Shown one piece after another: positions 11,047 through 21,743 of a stretch of DNA of 64,000 bases. Below the pieces are notes generated by a model. That model saw only the letters and a list, made by a program, of their open reading frames with translations. It searched no databases and was not told where the DNA came from. The stretch spans positions 44,361,844-44,425,843 of the forward strand of contig OZ010599.1 in the NCBI GenBank assembly GCA_963932145.1. Direction: 5' to 3'. Positions within the stretch are counted from its first letter, which is position 1; the number at the start of each line of letters is the position of its first letter. The translations under genes and the position numbers were made by a program. Source of the DNA: Acanthosepion lycidas. Taxonomy: Eukaryota > Mollusca > Cephalopoda > Sepiida > Sepiidae.

Positions 11047-11106
11047 TACATACATACATACATACATGCATATACATATATACATACATAATAATAATAA
11101 TAATAA
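10980..11106. repeat. (TA)n, (CATA)n and (ATA)n compound tract
   Basis: About 60 bp of TA, then CATA units, then ATA trinucleotides to 11106. Tyr/Ile open frames across it are artefacts. Confidence 0.95.
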
Positions 11107-11596
11107 TGGACTCTCCCATCGGTTTCGACGTATGAGGATCTGACAGCTTACTTGATTCAGTTATGAAATTTTGTGTGATAATCTTAAGTGGCATTTAAGA
11201 CTTACTAGTGATTTACAAAGATGGCCACATATGGAGCAAGAGTGAGGATTGTGAGATGAGATTACTGTTAGATTGGCTGGCTTTTAGATCTTGCTCTTGC
11301 TTCTTGAAGATGATTCAGCCAAGCAGATTGAAAATTGCTGAGTCCACTAAAACACGTTGATGTCCATTCTACCTGCTTCAAGGCTAAGCTCTCAAGGGTG
11401 TTATGCAGTATATTGACTGCTGACAAGTTGCTTTTCAGCTTGTCTTCGTATCTTAGCCATGGGCGTCCTACATTCCTGTAGTCCTGATCTAACAGGCTGT
11501 ACATTAGGATCTTGGGTATATATTTTATATATATATATATGCATATATATAAAATATCAGAAAATAAAATAGTAATAATGCCACCTATTGATATTT
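11107..11596. other. No gene recognised; possible decayed LINE text
   Basis: The minus frame at 11268-11606 includes LLDQDYRNVGRPWLRYEDK and ...LKQVEWTSTCFSG. The pattern R.GRP..RY.D.LK..L resembles the C-terminal tail of LINE reverse transcriptases (usually GRPKLRYKDVLKRDL), so a fragment of a different LINE is likely at 11268-11500 on the minus strand. Confidence 0.5.
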
Positions 11597-12010
11597 TTTT
11601 AATCATTTCACCCCAAGCAAAGTGATAATGACACTAGGATGCAAGAGATTGAAAGAGACAGAGAAGACTTTAATGATGTGAATTGAAGTAAAGGACAATA
11701 AAGGAACAGGTTTCAGGAAGACAGAAATGACAATTGATAATTCTTTTAAATTTTTGAAAATGGCTGGTGGCAGGGAATCAAGAAATGGGAAGGGAGTTTC
11801 ACAAGTTAGAAGTGTGTGCAAAAAAAACTATTAGAATAGAACAGACAGTTAGGTCGGGCTAGTTCAACAGTGAGACCTAATTGCCAATCTAGTAGCACAT
11901 TTAAATTCATCCAGTTGAAGCACAAAGAGGAAAGCTCATCAGAAAAATTGCCATGGAAATATTTGTAGAAAAGATAGTGGGAAGCTACTTGCTGTTGGTG
12001 AGAAAGTGAC
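11597..12010 (-). pseudogene. LINE lineage 1 remnant
   Basis: Minus-strand copy of the LINE 3' end seen at 1040-1790. It starts at the ATCATTTCACCCCAAGCAAA terminus and includes the CTTGTGAAACTCCCTTCCC block and the TTTCTACAAATATTTCCATG block. Frames are broken. It is 5'-truncated near 12010. Confidence 0.65.
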
Positions 12011-12124
12011 TGAAGTCAAGATAATTCAATATATATCAAGACAAACAGAATTTCTGCCAATAAAATACTTTGTATTAATCTACAGCAATAATTATAGTAT
12101 AATGAAAAATTTCAGTTCACGATT

Positions 12125-12405
12125 CAGGTCAATTCAGAGTTTTATGATTCCTCACTCGTCAAACTAAACAAAAATATATAAGTTCATCTATTATCTGTCT
12201 GTCATGTGATCCCTTAATTTGAAATCAAATCTTAGCCACAAAACTCAATCCAAACACCTTAAAGGAAGGCATGTATCTTAAAAATCCCATTTATACGTTG
12301 TTAGATACAATAATGCTGAATGAATATACATTAAGTTAAAACCAATTTGAATACAAAGCTGCTGTCCAAGGCATGATAATAAACTACATTTGGCAGCAAG
12401 GATAA
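12125..12405 (+). repeat. Duplicated segment, copy 1
   Basis: About 235 bp are nearly identical to 14265-14500. Shared strings include TTCATCTATTATCTGTCTGT, AAGGAAGGCATGTATCTTAA and AATAAACTACATTTGGCAGC. The copies are in the same orientation about 2.1 kb apart. Confidence 0.9.
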
Positions 12406-12885
12406 GAATGATTACATTAATTCCAGAATCTTTATTTTATTATTTTATAAACACTTATTCATATATATTAACTAAAATTTTTACTGATGCATTTCAACCA
12501 CCGAGAGACTTTATCAATTTATACATTAATTAAATTTTCAAGTTTAAAATATTCTACACTCGCAGTGAAATTAATAACAACCATCTTAGATGGAGAAGTC
12601 ATATTAAGGAAAAATGGAGCCTTCTCACAAGAATCAAACCTATGGATCTTTTTCCATCAGGGAAAGCACTCCAAAAGATGAAGTGTGACGTCCCAATTTG
12701 ATCATGATAGAAAAAGCATATGCAAGATCGGTTTCTGTGAGGACACACCATTTCTTTTTTAGTAGGACTTCTCAATCTACTAAATTACTTTTTAAAAAAT
12801 ATAAAAATCAGGGATAGCAACTGAGGAATATGAACCCACTAAAAATAATATTTATAGCAATAAGAAATAATTTTGGATTAAAAAT

Positions 12886-12890
12886 TAATA

Positions 12891-12922
<32 letters not shown>

Positions 12923-12930
12923 CATATATA
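12886..12930. repeat. (TA)n microsatellite
   Basis: Interrupted TA array with two ACATA breaks. Confidence 0.9.
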
Positions 12931-12935
12931 TTTTA

Positions 12936-13045
12936 ATACATTTTTATGTTTATACATTCTTTTTATAGATACAAATATTTAAGTAAATGCTCTGTTTATA
13001 ATAAACAGTATTAAACAACATTTACTGGCCTGAATGTTTAATACT

Positions 13046-13049
<4 letters not shown>
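12936..13049 (+). repeat. Partial tRNA-type foldback element (one arm)
   Basis: Carries the left-arm text of the 29518-29945 element: TTTTATGTTTATACATTC, GATACAAATATTTAAGTAAA and CTGGCCTGAATGT. It then jumps to TTTAATACTGTTTATATA, the other arm's end. The tRNA-like core is absent. Confidence 0.75.

Positions 13050-13112
<63 letters not shown>
13050..13112. repeat. (TA)n microsatellite
   Basis: About 60 bp of pure TA. Confidence 0.97.
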
Positions 13113-13116
<4 letters not shown>

Positions 13117-13500
13117 GCACTGTGGGGTAATGGGTAGCGGCTTGGGGTTTGGGGAATTGGAGAGCCGAATTCGAACTCCAGTCAAATCCATTACATTCAC
13201 TCGAGTGCTGATACCATTGGGAAAGGTATGAATCCTCTTCTTCTCCCTCTAGCTATGGGTAAATAGCAGGACAAACTGGGTTCTATAGTCTTTGATGGCA
13301 ACTGGTCTAGGAGAAGGACAACTCTGAATTCAAAACCTGCGAGGGGTCGTCTGGGGACTTTGTGGCACGTAGTGCACCAGGTCTCTGTATTTGGCCATTC
13401 AAAAAGTGTGAATGGTCCTGCACGAAACCTCCACCACTATAATCAAATCTCCTGTGCTGTTGTCGGGCTGTCGGTTTCCTAGGAACTGATCTGCTTGACC
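13113..13500 (+). repeat. tRNA-derived SINE, family A with extended body
   Basis: The head GGGGTAATGGGTAGCGGC gives an A-box-like stretch, and GAATTCGAACTCC gives a B box 45 bases later. The CATTGGGAAAGGTATGAATC and AGCTATGGGTAAATAG blocks follow, as in the family. The body then differs: TAGGAGAAGGACAACTCTGA and a GC-richer 3' part. The retained CpGs suggest a relatively young copy. Parts of the body recur at 42380-42540 and 48130-48260. Confidence 0.7.
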
Positions 13501-13530
13501 CTCATATGTCGAATTCTACGGGAGAGTCAA

Positions 13531-13599
<69 letters not shown>
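13531..13599. repeat. (TA)n microsatellite
   Basis: About 68 bp of pure TA. Confidence 0.97.
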
Positions 13600-13601
<2 letters not shown>

Positions 13602-13821
13602 CATTCACAGACTGTTTCACTGTATCACAGGTCATAAGTGTGAATATAAACTAAATAATGAAATATTTAGCAACTGTATATGCGTGTGATAATGTGCATA
13701 TGCAAATAAGCAAATAAATATTTCTTTAATTTAATTTATGGTACAAACAAAACAGCACTCAATGTAGTTAAACAGATCTATGAAGTATATATTCATAGAT
13801 ACACATATACATTCGTTTGTA

Positions 13822-13862
13822 GTGCAACTTAAAGTTTCATGGTTTCCCAAGTCGTCAGGCAC
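13822..13862 (-). ncRNA. Type I hammerhead-like ribozyme, family H3, minus copy
   Basis: Minus strand: helix I is GTGC (13859-13862) with GCAC (13822-13825), four pairs. The core CTGACGA is at 13852-13858. Helix II is 13839-13851 and contains TGG-GAAA-CCA. GAA is at 13836-13838. Helix III is ACTTTAAGT (13827-13835), three to four pairs. The triplet is GTT with U17 at 13826. All core positions are intact. Confidence 0.6.
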
Positions 13863-13910
13863 ATATAATGATTGGATCGCTTATTAAAATAAGAGTCCCG
13901 ATTGCCATAT

Positions 13911-13957
13911 GTGCCTGACGACTTGGGAAACCATGAAATTTTAACTTTAAGTCACAC
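13911..13957 (+). ncRNA. Type I hammerhead-like ribozyme, family H3, plus copy
   Basis: Same core as the facing copy: CTGACGA (13915-13921), helix II 13922-13934, GAA 13935-13937. Helix III is a longer hairpin starting ATTT and ending AAGT. The triplet is GTC (C17 at 13953). Helix I is GTGC against ACAC, with the first pair lost by what looks like CpG decay (GTCGCAC to GTCACAC). Confidence 0.55.
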
Positions 13958-13979
13958 TACAAACATAGGCATATGTGTA

Positions 13980-13986
<7 letters not shown>

Positions 13987-14033
<47 letters not shown>
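13987..14033. repeat. (TA)n microsatellite
   Basis: Pure TA adjoining the H3 foldback. Confidence 0.97.
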
Positions 14034-14037
<4 letters not shown>

Positions 14038-14264
14038 CAGTATCTTAATGACATCAAACAAAATTAAATAAAGCTTGAAGAAGTGAAAACATACTAAAAT
14101 GAACAGTTGAAAAGAAATTTTGGTGTCATTCCTCTTAAGTGGCCAACTATTTGGTCAACCCTAATCAAAGAGGGTTGTTGATAATTTTAAAGCAGAATTA
14201 CCATTAAAAACACAGTAAAACAGTTTCAAAATAGACTTACTTTATCTGTCATCTCACAAAAAGA

Positions 14265-14500
14265 ACTAAACAAAAATATGCAAGTTCATCTATTATCTGT
14301 CTGTCATGTGATCCCTTAATTTGAAATCAGATCTTAGCCACAAAACTCAATCCAAACATCTTAAAGGAAGGCATGTATCTTAAAACCCTATTTATACATT
14401 GTTAGATACAATAATGCTGAATGAATATACATTAAGTTAAAACCAATTTGAATAAAAGCTGTTGTCCAAGGCATGATAATAAACTACATTTGGCAGCAAG
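14265..14500 (+). repeat. Duplicated segment, copy 2
   Basis: Near-identical to 12125-12405, with a few substitutions and small indels (AATACAAAGCTGCTG versus AATAAAAGCTGTTG). Confidence 0.9.
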
Positions 14501-15135
14501 GCCTCTGTTTGTGAGGTTTTAAGGAGTGTGGAACCATCTCTTAATTGCTGTTGTTCCCAGGTTCATCCTGACCCAGGGTGGTAGCATCTGTTAGGGTCCC
14601 AGCTATGAGTTAATAGTGAACTCCTCCCCACCAAAAAAAAATCTCTGTGAAAGTAGAAAAATACATTTCTATAGTAAAATTATCAACAATACACTTTTAA
14701 AGCCAAATGACCAACAATACATTTTTTCTATAGTTAAAGCCATATAATTGTGTTTAAAATGTATTAGGCTGAAGTCATAAAACTGTGTTCGAAATATTTA
14801 GATTTCGGCATTAAATGATCCATACACAATGATATGCTGCTAAACAAAAACAACCAACTAATAAAAATTTGTTTGAAGTAATGTGGAATGCCAAAATCTT
14901 AGAATTATATTTGCTATCCATTTGAAAGTCCTCAAGTCATGTGAAAAGGTGAAAGTTCTTGAGTTAGTGAATTCCCAAACTAGGGTCCAAAAAATGAAAC
15001 TATAAAAAGACATTTTCATAGTAAAAAAAATACCAGCAATAGATTTTTATAAAAAAAAAATACTCAAGATCCCACAAAAATTAAATTTTGGCATTAAATG
15101 ACCCATAAGGAGTTGATATGTCATTGAACAAACAA
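14465..15135 (+). repeat. Dispersed repeat related to 37955-38250
   Basis: GATAATAAACTACATTTGGC, TGTTAGGGTCCCAGCTATG, AATACATTT, TTTTGGCATTAAATGACCCA and GAGTTGATATG occur in the same order at 37955-38250. Inside, a TACCAGCAATASATTTTTAT-like sub-block is repeated several times, as if an internal minisatellite had decayed. Confidence 0.7.
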
Positions 15136-15700
15136 ACAACCAAGCAATGCAAAGCTGAGAAAAATTGCCTCCCCCATTTGAAAGTGGAAAGAGTTTGATA
15201 TTATGTTGGATTAGCTCCATAAAAAAAAAAAAAAACTTTAAAATATTGAATAGAGTTCTGTTTGTAAGGAAACCAAAAATTTGGAGCTTATACAAGAGAA
15301 ACAAATACTTAAGTATTTTGTGTGCTATTTTTACAGGATACTATATTATATTTTTTACTTTATCCTTGAAAATATAAAATATTAACTTATGTCCTGGATT
15401 TTTTCAATTATCTCCTTTCTTAAAAGAAATAATTCTTTCCCTAGGCAACATACATGACCATAACATTTTTTTATAAATTAAAAGAAAAAAAACATTTTAT
15501 TATTTAAAATAAATACAGACATAAATAATTTATCAAATTAAAATAAAATAATAAACAATAATTTTTTAAAAAAAGTTTGAAAAGAAAAAAATACCTGAAG
15601 TCGAATGGAACAGTAAATATGTGTATAAAAACATACACTGGGAAACACATATGTTTTTGTACACATATTTAGTGTTTTTATACACATTTAGTGTTCACTA
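15136..15700. other. No gene recognised
   Basis: AT-rich with A-runs. The ORFs 15047-15304 and 15165-15377 overlap on opposite strands and have no domain. Confidence 0.45.
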
Positions 15701-15710
15701 TCATAATCTT

Positions 15711-15895
15711 TACTATGTGTGTGTGTGTGTGTGTATTTGTTTGTGTGTGTGCATGTATCTGTTTCATGGGTGTGTGCATGCATGTGTGTGTCTGCATGTG
15801 CAGTGTGTAAAGAATGTGTGTGAATGTAAATGTGTGTGTGTGCATGTGTTTTTATGCATGCGTTTGTATGTGTGCATGTGTGTGTGCAGAATAAA
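15711..15895. repeat. Degenerate (TG)n tract
   Basis: TG-rich purine-pyrimidine alternation with ATG breaks. It opens a Cys/Val frame on plus and a His/Thr frame on minus, both artefacts. Confidence 0.9.
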
Positions 15896-15919
15896 TGGAA
15901 TGCATAAACTTGCATCAAC

Positions 15920-15952
<33 letters not shown>

Positions 15953-15956
15953 TATG
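15920..15956. repeat. (TA)n microsatellite
   Basis: Short TA array with one TATG break. Confidence 0.95.
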
Positions 15957-16020
15957 CGTTAACACACACATAGATCTAAATATATTTTTTTATGAATAAA
16001 TACAAAATGAAAACTTTTCT

Positions 16021-16062
16021 TGACCAACATGTTTCATCTTCTGATGGACTTTATCAAGGCAA
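16021..16062 (-). ncRNA. Hammerhead-like core, U3-A8 type, family H4
   Basis: Minus strand: box TTGATAA (16051-16057), GAA 16033-16035, helix III ACATGT (16027-16032), U17 at 16026. Helix I is TTGCC (16058-16062) against GGTCAA with one bulge. Helix II (16036-16050) pairs poorly. The adjacent plus-strand text GATCCATCAGAGGATGAAAG is an inverted half-copy, so this too is a decayed foldback. Confidence 0.4.
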
Positions 16063-16242
16063 AGATCCATCAGAGGATGAAAGAAATTTTGTTGGCAAAG
16101 ATTTTTCCTTTTGTCTTTATTTATATTGTCTTTTTAGAAATATATTTTATTTATATCTGAATTTATACAAATATGTCAGGAAATCTGACCAAATAATCAA
16201 ATATTTTGGAGGGAAGTGTTTCTAGAACTTTTCATCATTTAT

Positions 16243-16276
<34 letters not shown>

Positions 16277-16729
16277 AATATAAGATTTCTCAAATATTTA
16301 GGCTTGTAGATGAAAATAAATATAGTGTTTAATAAATAAATAGACTACCTACTCAAATACAAGTACCAACTAAAAATAATGTTTAAGTAATAAAATCTGT
16401 TGGATTAATAAATAAAAAATCCATCCCTGTCTTTAGAAATTGCTTTGTTTATGTTACGATACAAAATTGAGCAGATATATCTATTTTGAAAGTCAGAGAA
16501 AAATCTGTATTTAAAGGCTCTATTCAAACTTTGCTTGGCCACCAAGAGGTCAAAGCATGTCAGACCTAATGACAGTTTCCCCTTGAATCCCTGCTGGAGA
16601 GTGCATGTTTTTCTTTAATAAGATTTATTGAATATTCAAGATGGTAGACAAAAATAAATAAATATACTGTTTAATAGATAAATGCAGTGTCTACACAAAT
16701 ACAAGTACCCATTAAAAAAATAGCATTTA

Positions 16730-16734
<5 letters not shown>

Positions 16735-16780
<46 letters not shown>
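16735..16780. repeat. (TA)n microsatellite
   Basis: TA array immediately left of the 16780 foldback. Confidence 0.95.
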
Positions 16781-16783
<3 letters not shown>

Positions 16784-17113
16784 GACATTTTTATGTTTAA
16801 CATTCTTTTTATAGATACAAGTATTTAAGTAAATGCTCTGTTTATGATAAACAGTAACATTTATCGGCCTGAATGTCCAAGAAATTTTCATAGAAAATAT
16901 TCGTCCTTTACATTACTTTGACAGGATTCGATGCAGGCTCGAATCCTGTCAAAGGACGAATATTTTCTATGAAAATTTCTCAGACATTCAGGCCGGTAAA
17001 TGTTATTTAATACTGTTTATCATAAACAGAGCATTTACTTAAATACTTGTATCTATAAAAAGAATGTTAAACATAAAAATGTCTTTAATAAATTGTCGGA
17101 CTTTGTCCATTTC
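16780..17113 (+). repeat. tRNA-type foldback element, core collapsed
   Basis: Arms of about 150 bp: 16780-16931 and 16939-17090 are near-perfect complements around a 7-base loop. The left arm carries a 10-base insertion. Only the T-arm text (ACAGGATTCGA / TCGAATCCTGT) remains of the tRNA-like core. The right end is GTCGGACTTTGTCC, the outer end of the family. Confidence 0.85.
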
Positions 17114-17574
17114 TTAATGTATATATTTCTAAAGAATGTTTGCTCTATTAGGATTTTTTTGAATATGCAAGCCAATAGACATAATCTTCATATCACCTTT
17201 GCTATTATATACTTGCAAAATCCTCGGTATTGTAATTATACAAACATTTTTTTTTACTTCAAGTGTTAGTTTTATCATGAAACAATTACTATATACCGTC
17301 ACTACAATACTTTTAAATGCTACCAATCAAAAGCAATTACTGAAAACATGTCTGTGTACCTCAGCAGTACTATTTTTAAATTTAACATTACTATGTATGT
17401 ATGTACAGCTCAGGGGTCAGAGCAAAGGGCAGCAAACTGAGAGGTGTTAAATTCTAGCTGCAGGGCTAACATGAAAACACCCATGACCAGCTATCTGGGA
17501 GAATGGTGATTGATTTTAGATTTTGATAAAAGAATCTTTATTTGTGTCTCCATAGTATCAATACTAAAGAGACA

Positions 17575-17885
17575 CAATTGATTGTTTTTTTATGGTTTAT
17601 CAACCCTTTGTGGATTATTTAAAGCTGAAACATATTTTGGAGTGTAAGAATAATTCTTTATTTAGGGAGTGAATATGGCATTAACAATTTTTTGGAGATA
17701 ACAGTGATTTTTCCAGATACGATTTTTACTATTTAACCGATGCCTGGGGAGATGAGATAGATTCATACCATTCTCAAGGGTATTTGTGAATAAGTGAATC
17801 TAATGAATTTGACTGAAATTCAAACTGAGCTGTTTGAGTTCTCGTTCCGAGCATCTGTCTGCACATCCATCAACTTATTATCTTG
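17575..17885 (-). repeat. tRNA-derived SINE, family A
   Basis: Minus-strand copy with the complete 3' tail (complement of TTTTTTTATGGTTTATCAAC and GATTATTTAAAGCTG), the CTTGAGAATGGTATGAATC block and a degraded head near 17860. Confidence 0.65.
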
Positions 17886-19384
17886 AAATTAAAGTAATTG
17901 TTTATTATTCATAAACAGGCACATAAAAAAAATGTTGGATCATCTGGTAAAAATGGAGGTTACCTTGGGAAACATATTTAGATATTTGTAACATATCTGG
18001 AGGTAGAAAATACAGCATTTTCAAGTCCCTAAAATCAAAGAATATTAAATTTAAAGTTGTTTTTTATATATATATTTACATATGTAAAAATTCAGAAAAA
18101 ATTAGGTTTTCAAAATTTTTAAATTTAAGAACACTCATAAATATTCTTCAAGCTAATTCCGAAAGTCATGGCAAACTATGGAGAATGCTAAGTGATGTAA
18201 TTTAATGCCTAATGAATGAAAGTAAATGTTATTGTTGTTGAATATTTTTTATTTTCTTATTTGTTTATATATACATATCCAAAAAGAGGCTTACACTGGA
18301 GTATCTTTTTAAAACTTTTGAATTTCATTTAACTACCCAACATTTCACTTTTGTTTATCATCACTTGCCTTGATTAAGTCAAATGATGAAATGAATCACA
18401 AGGAGTAAGTACTATTTTCTGATTGTTTATTTTATTCAATTTTCTTCTCTACAGATTTATTCTGAGAAATTTAATACACTCACACGCACACACACACACA
18501 TATATATATATTTAGTTTTTTATTCATTAATATAATTATTATATCTTATTTTATTTTAATTTAATAAATTTATTTTATCTATTTTGAATAATAGAAGATT
18601 TTAATTTAAACATTTTCTTTTAATTTAAAAATAAATTATAGTCATATATGTTGGCTTGGGAAAGAAGTATTTGTTTTAGGAAACAAGATATTTGAAAAAT
18701 ATCTAGGGCACAGATTAATATTTTAGTAAGATTGTATCACTTAGCATCTTCCATAGTTTACCATGACTTTCACAATTAGCTTGAAGAATATTTATGAATA
18801 TTTTTAAAGTTAAAAATTTTGAAAACCCAACAATATTCTTACTTCTGTTCATAAACACATGTTGCACAATAAAATCTTTACATTTGGCTTGATAAAGTCC
18901 ATCAGAGGAGGTAATGTATTGGTAAATGTATTTCTTTTTGTCTTTATTCATATTTACATATCATTGATGTACTACAAAAGTCAGATGAAAAAATGATCTT
19001 ATCTTTTACCAATGCATTTAATAATATCTAGTATATTGCTACAGTTTATAACCTCAAAGCTTTTTTCATCTGTTTATATAAGGATACATATATACAAAAT
19101 AATTATCTGGATCAGTCAGGCTAAGTGGTTAAAAATTTAATGTAATGTACCATGTCTGTTGAACTGTGGGGTGAATATGTGGCTATCAACATATTACATG
19201 TCATGGCTAGTGGTCATTCTTCTTGCTCAGATGAGAACTTTTCTGCATGCCAAAATAAACATGTAGGTTACCACCATATAGCTTTGCCAAGAAGTCATTA
19301 TGTGGCACTGTAAAAAAAACAGGGACACTTGCTATAGTGATGGCATCAGCCATCATCCAGTCATTGGGAAAAATATCTTCAGGT
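17886..19384. other. AT-rich DNA with decayed repeat pieces
   Basis: A string at 18889-18925 (CTTGATAAAGTCCATCAGAG) matches the H4 hammerhead-like family at 16038-16057 but has lost the GAAA. A stretch at 18730-18830 (TTAGCATCTTCCATAGTTTA, AGCTTGAAGAATATTTATGA) is the inverted copy of 18125-18200. No gene seen. Confidence 0.5.
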
Positions 19385-19680
19385 GACTGAACTTTCACAC
19401 TCAGTTCCTAACTTCTAATCTCTTCTTTCTTTTGCACACATACTAGTGTATTTTCTCTCCTTTATTACTTCATTATATAAAAACAAAAATATAAAATATC
19501 ATCTTGTTGAAATTGTCTTCCATTTCCTTATACCTATCATTTACATATGCAAAATATTGTTGCCACTGCTTTTACTCTATCTAGAAACAGTGCCTGCAAC
19601 AGTTTGGTGAGCACAAAGTGATCTCAACATGTTCCTGCTGTAACAAGCTAAATGAAACTAAAATAAAATGTAAGTTATTT
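19385..19680 (+). repeat. Local repeat, copy 1 of 3
   Basis: AGTTCCTAACTTCTAATCTC and ACATACTAGTGTATTTTCTC recur exactly at 20157-20250. AAATTGTCTTYCATYTYCTTATACC and the TTTACATRTGYAAAATATTGTTGCC block recur at 20620-20830. Confidence 0.85.
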
Positions 19681-20014
19681 CACTTAAATTGTTGAAAGTT
19701 AAAGATGTCCAAACAAAATCCTTGGATTTTGTTTGAAATCATTGGTTTTAATTAGTATCCAGAGCAATCATTTTTTTGGAAAATTGGGGTTAACTATTCA
19801 AACCTTCAAATTCCAATATGTACATGTCAATAAAATGTAAAGCAGCTAATATAAAACACAGGCTAGAGTAAAACATATTTTCAATTCATCCTTCCAATAA
19901 CTTATTTTTCAATTACTGTGGATCTTGTGTGAAAATATATTTTTTTATCAATAGGTAAAAAGAAAGAAAAAAAGATTTCATGATTTGGAGAAATAAAGAT
20001 TAGAGGCTGCTACC

Positions 20015-20260
20015 AAATGAGACATATATTGTCTTCATTCTCTTGTCTCTTTTTATCTGCTCAGCATGTTGTATTGATGACATCCACAAGACCTTATTCG
20101 TGAACTGAGGATATCTTTCCCCTTAGTTACTAAACTTTCTTTCACACACATCCATATAGTTCCTAACTTCTAATCTCTTCTTTCTTTTGCACACATACTA
20201 GTGTATTTTCTCTCCTTTATTACTTCATTATATAAAAACAAAAATACATTTTTTTTTACA
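20015..20260 (+). repeat. Local repeat, copy 2, cut by a SINE
   Basis: Includes CTGCTCAGCATGTTGTATTG (recurring at 20515) and the 20157-20250 block. The block stops at AAAACAAAAATACA where the SINE's terminal T-run begins. Confidence 0.75.
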
Positions 20261-20475
20261 GCCATAGCAGGCTCAAGGGTCACTCAAAGTAGGGGGTTAC
20301 AGAGTAAGAGGCAGAGTTAGACTGATAATTACTGGGGTGGGGAGAAGAGGCGGATTCATACCCATCCTGAGTTTATTTGCATGCAAGTGAATATAACAAA
20401 TGCTAATTGCAGTTGGAACTTGTCTCTCTAATTTCTGATTCTCAGCCACTATCCATTACATCCAAGTGGACAAGC
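20250..20475 (-). mobile_element. tRNA-derived SINE, family A
   Basis: Starts on the plus strand with a T-run and ACAGCCATAGCAGG. It contains CAAGTGAATATAACAAATGC and ends near ACTATCCATTACATCC, the complement of the tRNA-like head. It is inserted in the local duplication. Confidence 0.6.
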
Positions 20476-20479
20476 AGCT

Positions 20480-20830
20480 ATAAAAACAGGACATATCCTG
20501 TCTTCATCCTCTCTGCCCAGCATGTTGTAGGGATGACATCGACTGGGACCTCCTCCTGGGCATAAGAATACTTTTTAAACGGATGACTGAACTTACATGC
20601 ACATCACCCACATAATTGCTAAAATGTAATGCCTTCTTTCTTTTGCATGCACACTAATGTATTTTCTGTTTTTATTCAGTTATATAAGAAATAAAAATAT
20701 AAAATACTGCATTGTTGAAATTGTCTTTCATCTTCTTATACCCCATCATTTACATGTGTAAAATATTGTTGCCGTTTCTTTTAGTCTAACTAGAAGCAGT
20801 GCACACAATGGCCACAGATCTTAAAAGAGA
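20480..20830 (+). repeat. Local repeat, copy 3
   Basis: Repeats GACATATCCTGTCTTCATCC / CAGCATGTTGTAGGGATGAC and then the CTTTCTTTTGCA...TATAAAATA block of copy 1, at lower identity. Confidence 0.75.
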
Positions 20831-21565
20831 ATTGAAACAATACTCAGAAACAATTGAGTTCTAATCTAAATAGAAAAGTCTGAGGAATGATGATTGAGAA
20901 AATTAAATTCAAAGTTGACCTTGATAAGCATTGAACTCTCAAATTACTTACTTTCTCTAACAACAGCACAGACACTTGATAAAATTTAAGTTTAATACTA
21001 TAATTTTAACACTCAACCACTCAACCATCCATCCATCCATCCAAACAGTGCAGGCCTAGTTTTGAAGAAAATGTGGGTTTTCAACAACTTATAACATTAC
21101 AAGACAAAACACTTGAGGTAGAAATTTGTCTAGCAAGAAAATGAAATAAAAATGTATTTTAATTGTTTACTGATAATTAGTTAAAATTTAACCCTTCTGA
21201 AAACGAACCTAAAAATTTCTGCATCTAGTCCTATCATCTAAATCTTCCTGGAACAGGTAAGGCATTAGGTAAGAGGGTAAGTCTCCCACATTTTAATCCA
21301 AAGCATATGCAAGATTGAGATGGACGATAAAGATTGAAAGTGACTAAGACTCTCTGAATATAATCCAATACTATGAGTAAGCATTGGGGGTTATCTGTAC
21401 ATAACTACTAGTTTTGCCAAGAAGTTGTTAGTTGGAGGTAGTTTGGGGTCTGCTTGATGATGATGTAATGTAACTAGTTTGGTTTTTGAGGGATTATTTA
21501 TAACTAGCTAGTTTTCCCCCACTGAGTTGTTTGCTGTCACAACAACAAACACTTACAATGTGCAT
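20831..21565. other. No gene recognised
   Basis: A short (ATCC)n run occurs at 21026-21042. No domain or element ends were seen. Confidence 0.45.
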
Positions 21566-21569
21566 GACA

Positions 21570-21641
21570 TTTTTTATAGGGAAATATTTTTATAGGGAAA
21601 TATTTTTATAGGGAAATATTTTTATAGGGAAATATTTTTAT
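21570..21641. repeat. 16-bp tandem repeat, about 4.5 copies
   Basis: Unit ATAGGGAAATATTTTT, essentially without substitutions. Confidence 0.95.
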
Positions 21642-21743
21642 CAACCAGTTTTATATATATCTATATGATGTTTTTAGTTGTTGTTTCACCTTTTTTATAA
21701 TTGTGTTGCATTTGATTTTGGTAATATATGTTAATAGCATTAT

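Larger units (their letters stand above)
13745..13985. repeat. Foldback repeat, family H3, two facing cores
   Basis: A GCACTCAATG box (13755) precedes two arms. ATACACATATACATTCGTTT...CGTCAGGCACATAT on the left (about 13798-13868) is answered by the complement from 13905 to 13980. The 36-base loop contains GGATCGC and AGAGTCCCGATT. A TA array follows immediately. Confidence 0.85.

Noticed and set aside
10750..11135. Overlapping open frames on both strands rich in Tyr and Ile
   Set aside because: They are translations of TATATA arrays and of the MITE; no coding signal.
15621..15969. Cys/Val-rich and His/Thr-rich frames that resemble small secreted proteins
   Set aside because: Both are readings of a degenerate TG/CA microsatellite.
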